Below, one piece after another: positions 7,440-17,419 of a stretch of DNA of 64,000 bases; the first letter of the stretch is position 1; each line of letters begins with the position of its first letter. A program made the position numbers and the translations under genes. Source of the DNA: an uncultured Lachnospiraceae bacterium. GTDB lineage: Bacteria > Bacillota > Clostridia > Lachnospirales > Lachnospiraceae. The DNA lies in contig CACZBW010000005.1 of assembly GCA_902779575.1 (NCBI GenBank), forward strand, positions 62,001-126,000, in the 5' to 3' direction. The notes beneath the pieces were generated by a model, which was given only the letters and a program-made list of their open reading frames with translations, did no database searches and had not been told where the DNA came from.

Positions 7440-10400
7440 TTATGACAGAAGCGCCAGAAGTTCCTCGTTCGACATGCTCATGATCGAACTGGCTTCTCCC
7501 TCCAGGATGGCTTCCGCCAGATCGCTCTTGGCGTTCTGGAGTTCCAGGATTTTTTCCTCGATCGTGTCCTTCAGGAGCAGCTTATATACGGTCACCTGCC
7601 TGGTCTGGCCGATCCGGTGCGCCCTGTCCGTCGCCTGATTCTGCGCCGCCAGGTTCCACCACGGATCATAATGGATCACAACGTCCGCCCCCGTCAGGTT
7701 CAGGCCTGCTCCGCCTGCCTTGAGAGAAATCAGAAAAACCGGTACCGTTCCTTCGTTGAAGGCATGAACCATCGTCAGCCTCCTCTCCTTCGGCGTGGAG
7801 CCTGTAATCTTATAGTATTCGATCCCTTCTTTTTTCAGATCTTCCTCCAGGAGCGCAAGCATGGAGGTAAACTGGGAAAAGACCAGCATGCGGTGGCCGC
7901 CGTCTATAGCGGAGCGGATTGTCTCCAGGCATGCTTCCCGCTTGGCGCTTTCCGCGCGGTAGTCTTCAAATAGCAGCGCCGGATCACAGCAGATCTGACG
8001 GATCCGGGTCAGTTCTGCAAAGATCCTGATCCGTTCCTCGCCGGTCCCGGACGATTCCTGAAGCATCCCTTTCATGCGCAGTACCTGGGCATCATACAGC
8101 TTCTGCTGTTCGCCTGTCACGCGGGCATAGCGGATTTCCTCCAGTTTGGCCGGAAGATCCTTCAGCACTTCACTTTTGCGCCTGCGCAGGATAAAGGGGG
8201 AGGTCATCGCCCTGAGCCTGGCAGTCGCCTTTTCATCCTTCTCCTTTGTAATCCGTTTTTCAAACCGCTCCCCGAATTCCGGCAGACTGTAGAGGAATCC
8301 GGGCATGAGGAAATCAAAAATGCTCCACAGCTCCGCAAGCCGGTTCTCGATCGGCGTCCCGGTCAGGGCAAAGCGGTGGCTGCTGCGGATCCCTTTGACA
8401 GCCTTTGTCACTGCGGCTTTTGCATTTTTAATGTACTGAGCCTCATCCAGGACGCAGATATGGAATTCCCTGTCCTGAAACAGGGCGATATCACGCCGGA
8501 TCAGGTCATAGGAGCTGATATAGACATCCGCCTTCCTGCCAAGCGCCGCCTTCCGCGCGGCAGGCGTTCCGGCAAGAACCGTGCAGGAAAGCTGCGGCGC
8601 GAAGCGTCGGATCTCCTCCTGCCAGTTATATACCAGGGAAGCGGGGCAGATAATCAGGGAGCCGGCGGCCTGTTCCTGCTCCTTGTCATACAGAAGAAGG
8701 CTGATCATTTCCAGGGTCTTGCCAAGTCCCATCTCATCCGCGAGGATTCCGCCGAAGCCGGAACTTTCCAGTGTTTTCAGCCATTTGTATCCAAAAGCCT
8801 GATAGGGTCTCAAAATCCCCGCAACTGTCTCGGGAATTTCAAAATCCGCGTCATTTACCGTGCGGAAATTGCGGGCCAGGGTCCGGAACGTGCGGTCCCT
8901 GGTGGAGGCCAGCGCATCGTGCTCCTCCAGCAGCCGGTCCAGATAAAGGGCACGGTATGCGGGAAGATGCGCCTTTTCCCGGATGACTTCTTTCGGGAGA
9001 AGATCCAGTTCCGACAGGAGCGCTCCGACGCTGTCCAGTCCCTCGCTCTGGGACAGATCAATATATTCGCCGCTCTCCAGCCGGTGGTAGCGCCTGCGCA
9101 GCTGATAGCCTTCCAGGATGTCGAGCAGTTCCTCCCTGCTCACATCCCTGGAAGTAACCGACAGGTCCATGATTCCGGACTGTACGGACACACCCACCGA
9201 AATCTGCGGTACGGGACGGACTTTCTGCCGGCGGAAGGCGTCGGTTCCCTGAACTGTCCCATAACGGGAAAGGACCGGAATCCCATTTACAAGGAAATCA
9301 AACATTTCCTCCTCATCCATCTCTTTCCGGTAGCGGTTCGATCTGTGGCTGAACTGAGTAAAATACTCCCGCAGAACCCTGCCCACACGCCTCTCCTGCT
9401 CTGTATCGTGCTTCAGTTCCGGCAATCCTTCCCCGCTGCCCGGCTCTGTCAGCGTATCGTCCTCCTCCCGGGCCTCATCCCCTCCCCCGGAGGCGGGCTT
9501 CAGGATCAGATTCCTTTCCCCGTAAGTCACCCTGCAGCGGCAGTAGAGAATCCCCTTTTCATAATCAAGGAAAAAGCTGAAATCCGGTTCCGGAGTGAGG
9601 TAAGATGCCGCCTCCTCCCCGCACAGATCGCTGATCTCAACAAAAGTACTTTCCTGAAGAACGGGAAGGACACGGTAGTAGAATTCCTGCAGCCTGTCAA
9701 GTCCCACCTGAAAGCGGAAATAGCCGGAAGGATCCGCCACAGCCGTAAAGGGAGACAGCGTCCGGACTTCCTGTGCCGAGACCCGGCTCAGGTTCTCTGT
9801 TCCCAGAATATACTGGGCAGACCTGCCCCTGATCAGGACAGGGATAAATCCGCTTACCGTCACGCCGGCAAACTTTCCCCTGGCGTCACCCAGACGTTCC
9901 AGGGTCAGCGTGAAATGCATATCACTGTGACCGATCCGGATCCTGCTTCCTTTCACCTCATTGGTCTTGTCCTGATACTCGCAGCTTCTTCCTTCCGCCG
10001 CGTCATAAAAGCTGTCCAGCAGACTGCCCTTGAGGTCCATCTGGGAAGACGCCTCGCTCAGCGCAAGGGACGCGTATCCGCGTCTCGCCTTCTCTTCCAG
10101 CTTCGCGTTGACATCCCTGGTCTCGCCCACCCGCCGGATCATAAATTCCAGCAGCGGCGCGGCGTCATCCGTAAAGTCCTGAACAGAGAAATCGACGGAC
10201 TCTTTCTTTGTCAGCTGAAAGGTCTCCTCCGCCTGATAAGCGCGGACAAGCTGGGAGAGATTCCGGAGCACAAAAGTTCTGGAACCGGCCTGTCCAAGCC
10301 GGAAACTCAGCTTTGCTTCTCCTTCTTCCACGGTGATGCGGGGCTCAATGACCAGAATTTTCCGTTTCTGCTGCGCGGCAGGCTGATTCTCCTCCTGGAC

Positions 10401-11453
10401 CTGGCTGACTGCCCTCTCCAGACGGGTAAAAAATCTGGACGCCGCCTCGTCGGTTCTCCCAAGATCTGTCTGCAGGTCCAGAAAATCCAGTGTGACGGAC
10501 AAAGCCGCAAGCGCATATTCATCAAGGAGGCGGGGGGCCTTCTCCTCCACAGGGCTTTTTTCCCTCCGCCCGTACCAGAAAACTCCGCTTCTGTATTCAT
10601 CGGTATCGATCGAAAGCAGCCTGTCTGCCAGAAAAGAACCCCGGGCGCGTCCGGTCAGATACTGCTCCTCAAAACTGAGATCAAAGGAAACCGTCCGCAC
10701 GCCATCTCTGCTTCTGTCGATCTGGATGTCCCTGTGGAACATACCGGAGCGTTCTCTGCAGGCCGGCAGCACTTCCCCGGCCCGGGCCATATAGTAAGGA
10801 GTCGTAAACCAGCCTTCCAGAATTTTTGAAATGTCAAAAAAAACCAGCCCTTCCGGCTGGATCCTGTCCCTGAAAAAACCGGCTGCCGGGATCTCATCCA
10901 TCCCGGTTTCTTTCCGAAGCTTTGTCCGGCGTTCCCTCTCCCCGGCCAGCCCGATCTCATTCATGCGGCTGCGGTATTCCTCATCGCTCTCCTCCACGAC
11001 CCAGGGGCCGTGTTCCTTTTCCCACCGGACCAGAAGCGCAGCCTTGTGAATACAGCGCATTCCTTTCTGTCCGTCCGGACAGCTGCAGCTCATCTGCGCA
11101 TTCTGCCAGTCATCCTTCAGTTTCCTGGGCGCATTGCGGACAAAAACGTTGTAGCCGGTCCGCCTGGAAGCGCCAAAACTGTACCTGTAGGAAATCTGTC
11201 TCTTGCCGGCGCGGACGGAAGTTTCCCCATTCTCCGGCCCTGTCTGAAAAAAAGCGCTGCTCCTCTCACCGCCCCAGTAGCCTTCTCTTTCCGCGGAAAA
11301 ATCCTTCAGGGCATTCTGGACTGCAGCTGACTCAGCCTGCCGGATCACCTGCTCCGGGAAAAGTCCTCTCCAGTCCTTCTTCTCTACGATCCGGTCCTCA
11401 GACAGGTTCAATCCTTTATAAAACTCTCTGTCGGAGCTGTTATTTAAGGCCAT
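7440..11453 (-). CDS. SWIM zinc-finger SNF2-family helicase
   Basis: Large cytosolic DEAD/SNF2 ATPase of 1337 residues, a usual size for bacterial SWIM-SNF2 proteins. A SWIM zinc finger sits at residues 120-143 (CSC...CIH: Cys123, Cys125, Cys134, His136). A long middle region with Snf2-associated features follows, and the two RecA-like lobes fill the C-terminal third. The Walker A motif is LADEMGLGKT near residue 905, the Walker B box is LDEAQ near 1000, and ALTGTPIENRL and the C-terminal AHRIGQ motif are also present. Such proteins move on double-stranded DNA and remodel protein-DNA contacts; the exact role is unknown. The ATG follows AAGGAG with 6 bases. It has no methylase or nuclease neighbour, so a defence role is not suggested. 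Confidence 0.92.
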   Translation of the reverse strand: MALNNSSDREFYKGLNLSEDRIVEKKDWRGLFPEQVIRQAESAAVQNALKDFSAEREGYWGGERSSAFFQTGPENGETSVRAGKRQISYRYSFGASRRTGYNVFVRNAPRKLKDDWQNAQMSCSCPDGQKGMRCIHKAALLVRWEKEHGPWVVEESDEEYRSRMNEIGLAGERERRTKLRKETGMDEIPAAGFFRDRIQPEGLVFFDISKILEGWFTTPYYMARAGEVLPACRERSGMFHRDIQIDRSRDGVRTVSFDLSFEEQYLTGRARGSFLADRLLSIDTDEYRSGVFWYGRREKSPVEEKAPRLLDEYALAALSVTLDFLDLQTDLGRTDEAASRFFTRLERAVSQVQEENQPAAQQKRKILVIEPRITVEEGEAKLSFRLGQAGSRTFVLRNLSQLVRAYQAEETFQLTKKESVDFSVQDFTDDAAPLLEFMIRRVGETRDVNAKLEEKARRGYASLALSEASSQMDLKGSLLDSFYDAAEGRSCEYQDKTNEVKGSRIRIGHSDMHFTLTLERLGDARGKFAGVTVSGFIPVLIRGRSAQYILGTENLSRVSAQEVRTLSPFTAVADPSGYFRFQVGLDRLQEFYYRVLPVLQESTFVEISDLCGEEAASYLTPEPDFSFFLDYEKGILYCRCRVTYGERNLILKPASGGGDEAREEDDTLTEPGSGEGLPELKHDTEQERRVGRVLREYFTQFSHRSNRYRKEMDEEEMFDFLVNGIPVLSRYGTVQGTDAFRRQKVRPVPQISVGVSVQSGIMDLSVTSRDVSREELLDILEGYQLRRRYHRLESGEYIDLSQSEGLDSVGALLSELDLLPKEVIREKAHLPAYRALYLDRLLEEHDALASTRDRTFRTLARNFRTVNDADFEIPETVAGILRPYQAFGYKWLKTLESSGFGGILADEMGLGKTLEMISLLLYDKEQEQAAGSLIICPASLVYNWQEEIRRFAPQLSCTVLAGTPAARKAALGRKADVYISSYDLIRRDIALFQDREFHICVLDEAQYIKNAKAAVTKAVKGIRSSHRFALTGTPIENRLAELWSIFDFLMPGFLYSLPEFGERFEKRITKEKDEKATARLRAMTSPFILRRRKSEVLKDLPAKLEEIRYARVTGEQQKLYDAQVLRMKGMLQESSGTGEERIRIFAELTRIRQICCDPALLFEDYRAESAKREACLETIRSAIDGGHRMLVFSQFTSMLALLEEDLKKEGIEYYKITGSTPKERRLTMVHAFNEGTVPVFLISLKAGGAGLNLTGADVVIHYDPWWNLAAQNQATDRAHRIGQTRQVTVYKLLLKDTIEEKILELQNAKSDLAEAILEGEASSIMSMSNEELLALLS

Positions 11454-11519
11454 CCATTTCTCCTTTTACTGCCGGCCGGAAACGCAATGCCTATACCGGC
11501 GAAGCATGATTACAGATTG

Positions 11520-11789
11520 CTAACGGAACCACACAAAGTCACAGAAAGCAAGAAAGAGAGCGAAAGCGCCTCCGAAGACAAGCGCTACAAAAAGGCCCGC
11601 CTTCACGGCGGCCCAGCGATAGCTTTTCAGATCTTCATCGGACATCGGAGCCGGAGCATACCCGCTGTTTTCAGTCTCTCTGTGAAGCGCGCGGTTTTCA
11701 TCCCCCGGCACACACCAGGGCATGCCCTCGACGTTCATATCCGCAATGGTCCTGCCGTCGTCCGCGGCAGTGTTCTTTCCCTCTTTCAT
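11520..11789 (-). CDS. Small single-pass membrane protein of unknown function
   Basis: An 89-residue protein that I do not recognise by name. The N-terminal half is polar and includes TIADMNVEGMPWCVPG. The C-terminal part is one hydrophobic helix (about residues 60-83) ending in WFR. The start is supported by GGAG eight bases upstream. It lies between the SNF2 helicase and the peptide importer on the same strand, separated from the importer by a hairpin at 11850-11880, so it may be transcribed with the helicase. Confidence 0.65.
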   Translation of the reverse strand: MKEGKNTAADDGRTIADMNVEGMPWCVPGDENRALHRETENSGYAPAPMSDEDLKSYRWAAVKAGLFVALVFGGAFALFLAFCDFVWFR

Positions 11790-11849
11790 CCTGCAGCTCC
11801 AGTCTGAAACAATCCGGTGCCTGTTTCACCGGCGTACCTGCCGGATCAA

Positions 11850-11880
11850 TTCCGGAGGGAGTCTCAACCTCCCTCCGGAA
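11850..11880 (-). terminator. Hairpin after the peptide importer operon
   Basis: A perfect 12-base-pair stem (11850-11861 with 11869-11880) with a 7-base loop, 14 bases past the last importer gene. The T run is missing, so it may act as an mRNA-end-stabilising hairpin or a weak terminator. Confidence 0.55.
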
Positions 11881-11894
11881 TCAGACAGTTTCCT

Positions 11895-12965
11895 TTATTC
11901 CCGCTCTTCCGCCTTTGCCTTTTCCGCCTTCAGGGCCTGTTCCTCAGCCCTTCTCTTTTCTTCCTCGTTGTCATAGAGATGGCAGGCGCAGTAATGCCCG
12001 GGCTCCACCTCTTTCCATTCCGGCACTGCAAACCTGCATACTTCCATGCATTTCTCACAGCGGGTGTGGAACTTGCATCCCGCCGGCGGGTTGGCCGGGC
12101 TGGGAATGCTCCCCTTCAGAATGATGCGGTTGATCTTTACATCCGGATCCGGAACCGGAATCGCGGAAAAGAGGGCCTGTGTATAAGGATTCAGCGGATG
12201 TGAGAAAATCTTTTCCGTCTCCGCGTATTCAACCATGCTGCCCAGATACATAACGCCGACCGTATCGGAGATATGTTCCACAACCGAAAGATCATGGGAA
12301 ATGAACAGGTAAGTCAGGCCAAATTCCTTCTGCAGCTGCCTGAGCAGGTTGATGATCTGCGCCTGGATCGACACATCCAGCGCGGAGACCGGCTCGTCGC
12401 AGACAATGAAATCCGGAGCCAGCGCCAGCGCCCGGGCGATGCAGATTCTCTGCCGCTGCCCGCCCGAGAATTCATGGGGATACCGCTCCTTATAGTAGGA
12501 GGGCAGACCGCAGACATCCATAACGCGGGTGATATAGCCGTCAAATTCCTCCGGCGGGACGATCCCGTGCTCGCGCACCGCTTCCCCGATGATCTCACCG
12601 ACCGGAAGCCGGGGGGAGAGGGATGAGTAGGGATCCTGAAATACAAGCTGCATGCGCGGGCGGAGCTTCCGCAGCTGTTCCCGGCTCAGGGCAAATACAT
12701 CCTGTCCGTCAAAAATCACGTCGCCGGCCGTCTTTTCCTGCAGGCGCAGGATCGTACGGCCGCAGGTGGACTTTCCGCAGCCCGATTCTCCGACCAGGCC
12801 CATGGTCTGGGTCCTTCTGATGGAAAAACTGACGCCGTCCACCGCTTTTACATTCCCGATCGTCCGTCTGAAAAAGCTGGACTTGATCGGGAAATACTTC
12901 ACCAGGTTTTTTACCTGCAGAATCTCTTCCTGCACCTGTGAAGCCTCATTCTTTCCTTCCGTCAT
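11895..12965 (-). CDS. oppF: Oligopeptide-type ABC importer ATPase, OppF-like
   Basis: This 356-residue ATP-binding subunit has Walker [10 protein letters not shown] near residue 60, the signature FSGGQRQR, Walker B VCDEPVSALDVS, and the H-loop ISHDLSVVEH. The C-terminal Opp/Dpp extension carries the cysteines typical of the family (CKFHTRCEKCMEVC), thought to bind an iron-sulfur cluster. It ends in a charged EEEKRRAEEQALKAEK tail. It is the last gene of the operon. The start at 12965 fits GGGGAGG at 9 bases; a longer frame would need a TTG at 12983. It works with the OppD-like subunit to energise import. Confidence 0.93.
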   Translation of the reverse strand: MTEGKNEASQVQEEILQVKNLVKYFPIKSSFFRRTIGNVKAVDGVSFSIRRTQTMGLVGESGCGKSTCGRTILRLQEKTAGDVIFDGQDVFALSREQLRKLRPRMQLVFQDPYSSLSPRLPVGEIIGEAVREHGIVPPEEFDGYITRVMDVCGLPSYYKERYPHEFSGGQRQRICIARALALAPDFIVCDEPVSALDVSIQAQIINLLRQLQKEFGLTYLFISHDLSVVEHISDTVGVMYLGSMVEYAETEKIFSHPLNPYTQALFSAIPVPDPDVKINRIILKGSIPSPANPPAGCKFHTRCEKCMEVCRFAVPEWKEVEPGHYCACHLYDNEEEKRRAEEQALKAEKAKAEERE

Positions 12966-12989
12966 ATCATGATTCCTCCCCAAGTACAG

Positions 12990-14174
12990 TTATAGCGTAC
13001 TGACATCCACGCTCTTCGGATAACCCAGTACCTTACCTTCTTCCATGTAGCGCCAGCAGGACACGACGTGTGTTCCGCTGATGCGGATCTCCGGCGGATA
13101 CTTGCCGCTGCAGCGGGCGCACTGCATCTCGCAGCGGTCACGGAAATAGCAGTAGTCCGGCATCGCTACCGGATTGGGCACGCTGCCGGGTATATTATAA
13201 AGCTTGTCAACCTTCTGTCCGACGACAGGCTTGGACTTCATCAGGCCGATCGTATAGGGATGCGCCGGGTGATGGAAGATCTCTTCCGCTGTCCCTTTCT
13301 CCACGACGCGGCCGGCATACATGACGACCACATAATCCGCCATGCCCGCCACAACGCCGAGGTCATGAGTGATCAGCATGATGGAGGACTGCAGGCGGTC
13401 CTTCAGATTCTGAAGAAGATCAAGGATCTGTGCCTGGATGGTCACGTCCAGCGCCGTCGTGGGTTCATCCGCGATGATCAGCGACGGAGAACAGGCCAGA
13501 GCGATCGCTATGCAGATTCTCTGGCGCATACCGCCGGAAAGCTCATGCGGATACATATTGTAGACGCCCTCTTTATTGGCGATGCCGACCATATCCAGCA
13601 TCTCCAGGCTGCGGGCTTTTACCTTCTCCTCCGTCATATCCGGATTATGGAGCTCAATTACCTCATCAATCTGCTCCCCGATACGGAAAACCGGGTTCAG
13701 GGCCGTCATAGGCTCCTGGAAAATCATGGAGATCTGGTTGCCGCGGATCTTCTCCATGATCGAATTCGGCGTGTTGACGATATTGTAGGCGCTTCCGTCC
13801 CCCTTGTTGAAGCGGATCTCCCCGCCCACTGTCTGTCCGCTCGGCCGCTGCAGAAGCTGCATGAGCGAAAGGCTTGTAACCGACTTTCCGCAGCCGGATT
13901 CACCGACGATCCCTACCGTGGAATGCCTGGGCACCTGGAAATTGACGCCGTCCACTGCTTTTACAACGCCCACGTCAGAGAAGAAATAAGTACAGACATT
14001 GTCAAACTCGACGATGTTTTCCGGGTCTTCCATCTTCGTCGTATAGAGTTTCGGGTCCTTGCTGGCGTCCGCCCTCTGCTTCTCCAGCTTCCTGGTTACG
14101 CGCCGGTTGAATCTGGTAATCCTTCTGGATTCTTTCCCTGATATATAAGAAGTGCCTTTCCCCTGTTCAGCCAT
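12990..14174 (-). CDS. oppD: Oligopeptide-type ABC importer ATPase, OppD-like
   Basis: This 394-residue subunit has Walker A GESGCGKS near residue 95, the signature LSGGMRQR, Walker [13 protein letters not shown] and [10 protein letters not shown]. The C-terminal [14 protein letters not shown] cluster is typical of Opp/Dpp ATPases. The N-terminal 45 residues are a basic extension ([18 protein letters not shown]) not present in most OppD proteins. The start codon follows GGGAGG at 9 bases. It sits 24 bases before oppF and after the two permease genes in one operon. Confidence 0.93.
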   Translation of the reverse strand: MAEQGKGTSYISGKESRRITRFNRRVTRKLEKQRADASKDPKLYTTKMEDPENIVEFDNVCTYFFSDVGVVKAVDGVNFQVPRHSTVGIVGESGCGKSVTSLSLMQLLQRPSGQTVGGEIRFNKGDGSAYNIVNTPNSIMEKIRGNQISMIFQEPMTALNPVFRIGEQIDEVIELHNPDMTEEKVKARSLEMLDMVGIANKEGVYNMYPHELSGGMRQRICIAIALACSPSLIIADEPTTALDVTIQAQILDLLQNLKDRLQSSIMLITHDLGVVAGMADYVVVMYAGRVVEKGTAEEIFHHPAHPYTIGLMKSKPVVGQKVDKLYNIPGSVPNPVAMPDYCYFRDRCEMQCARCSGKYPPEIRISGTHVVSCWRYMEEGKVLGYPKSVDVSTL

Positions 14175-14220
14175 AACTGTGAACCTCCCTCCGCGAATAA
14201 TCTTTCATAGCCGCACCTCC

Positions 14221-16263
14221 TTACCGCTTGGCCTTCGGGTCATAGGCGTCCCTGAGACCGTCGCCGACAAAGTTGAAAGCTATAACCGTCAGACAGATCA
14301 GCAGGCCGACCGGGATCCAGATAAAGGCATAGTGCGCCATGGCGGATGCCGAAGATACAGAGTTGATGATGGTTCCCCAGGTCGCAAGCGGATGCTTGAC
14401 GCCCAGGCCAAGGAACGACAGGGTTGACTCGGTCAGGATGACTCCGCCCAGGCCCATGGTGGCGGTAACAATCAGCTGCGGCATGACGTTCGGGACCAGA
14501 TGGCGGAAAATCCGGGCGCTGATCCGGATGCCGGTCGCCTCCGTCGCAACCATGAATTCCTGCTCGCGGAGCGAAAGGATCTGGCCGCGCACAAGTCTCG
14601 CGACGCCCGCCCAGCCCATCAGTCCGAGGGCGGCCATCATCACGATCAGGCGGATGTAGGTATCCAGACGGATCGCGTCCATCATGGCGCCGAGGATGAT
14701 CATGATCGGCATCATGGGAAGGCAGTAGAAAATATCGACAAGACGCATGATCAGATTGTCTACCCAGCCGCCGAAGTAACCGGCTATGCCGCCCATGATA
14801 ACCCCCAGGAAAGTTTCGATCAGGACAACCACAAAACCGACCATGAGGGAAACGCGGCCGCCGTACATAACGCGCGCCAGAACGTCGAACCCGTCTCCGT
14901 CCGTCCCCAGTACGTGTTTAACGGAAGGAGGCGCAAACATATCGATTACATAATTGATCTGGTCACAGTTGATCACATACTCGCCTTCCAGACGCTGGGT
15001 AAGCTTCATCTCCGTTTCCGCGAGAATAAACGCCCCGTTCTCATCCCTGCTGTAGGAGCCGTCTGCCTCCTGCGTGGGGATCTCTGCCTGAAGGGTATCC
15101 GTCAGAACGCCCGCGGCGCGCATCTGCTCAATCTTCTCCGCAATGGCTTTCTTCAGATCATATGCCATCGTATCCTCGCCGGAATAGCGGCGGATCGCGA
15201 AGCGGCCGAATTCAGCGTATTCATTCCCTTCGCTGTCCAGTATAATCAGACGGCCGTCCTCCGAATCCGGAGAGATCGTATAACTGTCCCCGCCGGCCGT
15301 AAATTCCTTATCGCCCAGAGCCGCCGCCATAAGCGCCGCGGGCCGGAAATCACCTGAAACCTTTCCTCCGGTTTCACGGGTATCCAGGGTATAGTTCGTA
15401 TACACCTTCGCGACGCTGCTCTCACCCGCAGAGAAGACGTCATGGCTGGCGCCGTTCTTCGACAGGACATAGCTGCTGCCGCCGCTTTCAAAGCTGTCGG
15501 CTCCTGCCTGCACCGCTTCGTTCAGAGCGTCCTCAAAGTCGCCGCCTGGCTGCGCACCCTCGTAACGGATGCCGTCCGTCTGCGTGAAAACGTCGTAAGT
15601 CTTGGGCTTTTCTCCCTTGACAAAGGAGTATTCCGCGCCGTCTGCCTCAAAGCTGCCCTGCGCACCTTTAATATTCGAAGCGGCCGCGTCTGCCAGTCCG
15701 GGAATCTCCTCCCCCTCAAAGTCAAATTTCTTCCCGATCATGGAATAAGTGCCGACTTTCACCTCACTGCTTCCGATGCTGCAGACCTTTTCAAGCTCCT
15801 GAACCGAGAGCGAGTAAATATTGGGAGCTTCTTCGCGGATCAGATATCCGCCGCCGCTGCCGACCACAGCCATCTCCTTCGATCCGGAAGCGGTCATTTT
15901 CTTTATGTTGCTGTTCATGGCGTTGAGAATGCCGCGCTCCACGGACAGGGAACTGTCCACATCATAGCCGTTGTAGCCGGTATTCTCCTTGGCCAGGGCG
16001 TAGTTTACATTCTGGCTGTTAAAAGTATAGAAAATCTCTTTCTGTCCGTAGGGATAGAAGAGAGGTCCGACAAAAGAGAACAGAAACAGCACGATCAGTG
16101 TGACTGCCCCAAACACGGCCAGGCGGTTGCGGATGAAACGCTTGAATACCTGCATGCCGGGGGAGAGCACCTTGACGCGGCTGATATCATCGAGCGCCAT
16201 CGTGCCGCTGTTCTGTGTGGCTTTCCGGTTTTTCAGAACCTGGTTCAGATCATAGGATGCCAT
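14221..16263 (-). CDS. oppC: OppC-like permease with a large repeat-containing extracytoplasmic insert
   Basis: This 680-residue protein is about twice the usual OppC length. Residues 1-71 are the cytoplasmic tail and first membrane helix. Residues 446-670 are the normal permease core (PSVKHVLGTDGDGFD, then the helices and EAA-type loop ATGIRISARIFRHLVPN). Between them lies an insert of about 370 residues that should face outside. It contains three related segments with the pattern F-x-x-(G)-G-x-x-Y at 203-212, 257-265 and 320-328. Each is preceded by an alanine-rich helix, and the first two are followed by a DVF strand. The flanking permease parts are intact, so the insert is a domain acquisition, not a gene fusion error. 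The start follows AAGGAGG. It is translated between the oppB and oppD genes. Confidence 0.9.
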   Translation of the reverse strand: MASYDLNQVLKNRKATQNSGTMALDDISRVKVLSPGMQVFKRFIRNRLAVFGAVTLIVLFLFSFVGPLFYPYGQKEIFYTFNSQNVNYALAKENTGYNGYDVDSSLSVERGILNAMNSNIKKMTASGSKEMAVVGSGGGYLIREEAPNIYSLSVQELEKVCSIGSSEVKVGTYSMIGKKFDFEGEEIPGLADAAASNIKGAQGSFEADGAEYSFVKGEKPKTYDVFTQTDGIRYEGAQPGGDFEDALNEAVQAGADSFESGGSSYVLSKNGASHDVFSAGESSVAKVYTNYTLDTRETGGKVSGDFRPAALMAAALGDKEFTAGGDSYTISPDSEDGRLIILDSEGNEYAEFGRFAIRRYSGEDTMAYDLKKAIAEKIEQMRAAGVLTDTLQAEIPTQEADGSYSRDENGAFILAETEMKLTQRLEGEYVINCDQINYVIDMFAPPSVKHVLGTDGDGFDVLARVMYGGRVSLMVGFVVVLIETFLGVIMGGIAGYFGGWVDNLIMRLVDIFYCLPMMPIMIILGAMMDAIRLDTYIRLIVMMAALGLMGWAGVARLVRGQILSLREQEFMVATEATGIRISARIFRHLVPNVMPQLIVTATMGLGGVILTESTLSFLGLGVKHPLATWGTIINSVSSASAMAHYAFIWIPVGLLICLTVIAFNFVGDGLRDAYDPKAKR

Positions 16264-16280
16264 CGGCTGCCCCTCCTTTC

Positions 16281-17270
16281 TCAGCTCAGCCGTACGCGGG
16301 GATCAACCACGGCGTACAGCAGGTCGGAGATCAGGTTGCCCAGCAGCGTAAGAATGGAAATAAAGGCCAAATAAAACATGATGAAGGGGATATCGCCCTG
16401 CGTCATCGATGTATAGGAGGCATATCCGATCCCGCGGATGGAGAACAGGGTCTCCGTGATCAGGGCGCCGCCGAAAAGTGAAGGAAGAGATCCTCCGAGC
16501 GTCGTCACAAGCGGAATCAGCGTATTGCGGAAGGCGTGATGATTGATCACCTTCTTCTCCGGCACGCCCTTTGCCCGGGCGGTCCGGATGTAATCCGCGT
16601 TCAGCACCTCCAGCATATTGGTCCTGGTATAGCGCATCAGGCTTCCGATGCTGATGACCGTCAGCGTGATGGCCGGAAGCACGAAATGTTTTGCCACATC
16701 CAGGAATTTCCCGAAGTCGGAGAGGTTCATATAATTGCGGCCCTGCATGCCGCTTAAGTCAAACCAGCCCAGCTTCACCGAGAAAATATATTTAAGGATC
16801 GTAGCAAGGAAAAAGGTCGGCATGGATATACAGATCATCGAGACAACTGTCGTAAAGTAGTCGGTGAAGCTGTACTGCTTCCTTGCCGCCGTGATTCCCA
16901 GCGGTATGGCGATCAGAATCTCCAGAATAAAGGACACCAGTCCGAGAATAAAGCTGTACCAGACGGTATTGTGGAATTCTTCTGTAACCGGGATCGTCCA
17001 GGCCCAGCTGTCGCCCCAGTTGCCGGACAGGGCGCTTTTCAGCCATGTCAGATATCCGCGCACGACTCCCTGGTCCATGCCGTACTGGGCGTTCAGGTCA
17101 GCCAGCCACTCGGCGTAGCTCTTCGAGGCGCCCGGACGGGAAGCAAGTTCCCTGGCTTTCGTTTCGATATAGCCGCTCGGCATGTTGTACATCAGAATAT
17201 AGATGATAAACATCACAAAGAACAGGATTATAGTGCTGTATAAAATTCGTTTCAGAGAATATTTCAGCAT
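16281..17270 (-). CDS. oppB: Oligopeptide-type ABC importer permease, OppB-like
   Basis: This 329-residue inner permease has the OppB start (LKYSLKRILYSTIILFFVMFIIYIL), an extracytoplasmic loop and the C-terminal transport domain. The EAA loop reads TARAKGVPEKKVINHHAFRN and the end is DLLYAVVDPRVRLS. Six membrane segments are expected. It lies 150 bases after the binding protein gene and 17 bases before the OppC-like gene. A possible hairpin in the upstream gap (17320-17353) may let the binding protein be made in excess. Confidence 0.93.
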   Translation of the reverse strand: MLKYSLKRILYSTIILFFVMFIIYILMYNMPSGYIETKARELASRPGASKSYAEWLADLNAQYGMDQGVVRGYLTWLKSALSGNWGDSWAWTIPVTEEFHNTVWYSFILGLVSFILEILIAIPLGITAARKQYSFTDYFTTVVSMICISMPTFFLATILKYIFSVKLGWFDLSGMQGRNYMNLSDFGKFLDVAKHFVLPAITLTVISIGSLMRYTRTNMLEVLNADYIRTARAKGVPEKKVINHHAFRNTLIPLVTTLGGSLPSLFGGALITETLFSIRGIGYASYTSMTQGDIPFIMFYLAFISILTLLGNLISDLLYAVVDPRVRLS

Positions 17271-17319
17271 GACACCTACCAGCTTTCCATGTCATCGGGG
17301 TTGAGGACGCAAACACTAA

Positions 17320-17353
17320 GAACAGGACCTGGACACATGCCCATGCCCTGTTC
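17320..17353 (-). other. Possible processing hairpin between binding protein and permease genes
   Basis: GAACAGG (17320-17326) pairs with CCTGTTC (17347-17353) across a 20-base loop. The position between a binding protein gene and its permeases is typical for differential expression, but the stem is short. Confidence 0.3.
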
Positions 17354-17419
17354 TCCTGTACTGCCGCCGGACAGAGCTTTTACCGCCGCCCGGCAGCGTT
17401 CATTCATTGCAGTGAATTA

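Noticed and set aside
8376-10829. 817-codon open frame antisense to the SNF2 helicase gene
   Set aside because: It lies wholly opposite a gene with clear helicase motifs, shows no known domain, and has a composition typical of a reverse-frame shadow.
7440-11453. SNF2 helicase as part of a defence system
   Set aside because: Neighbours are an NlpC/P60 hydrolase, a small membrane protein and a peptide importer. No nuclease, methylase or PLD gene is present, so a DISARM-like or other defence role is not supported.
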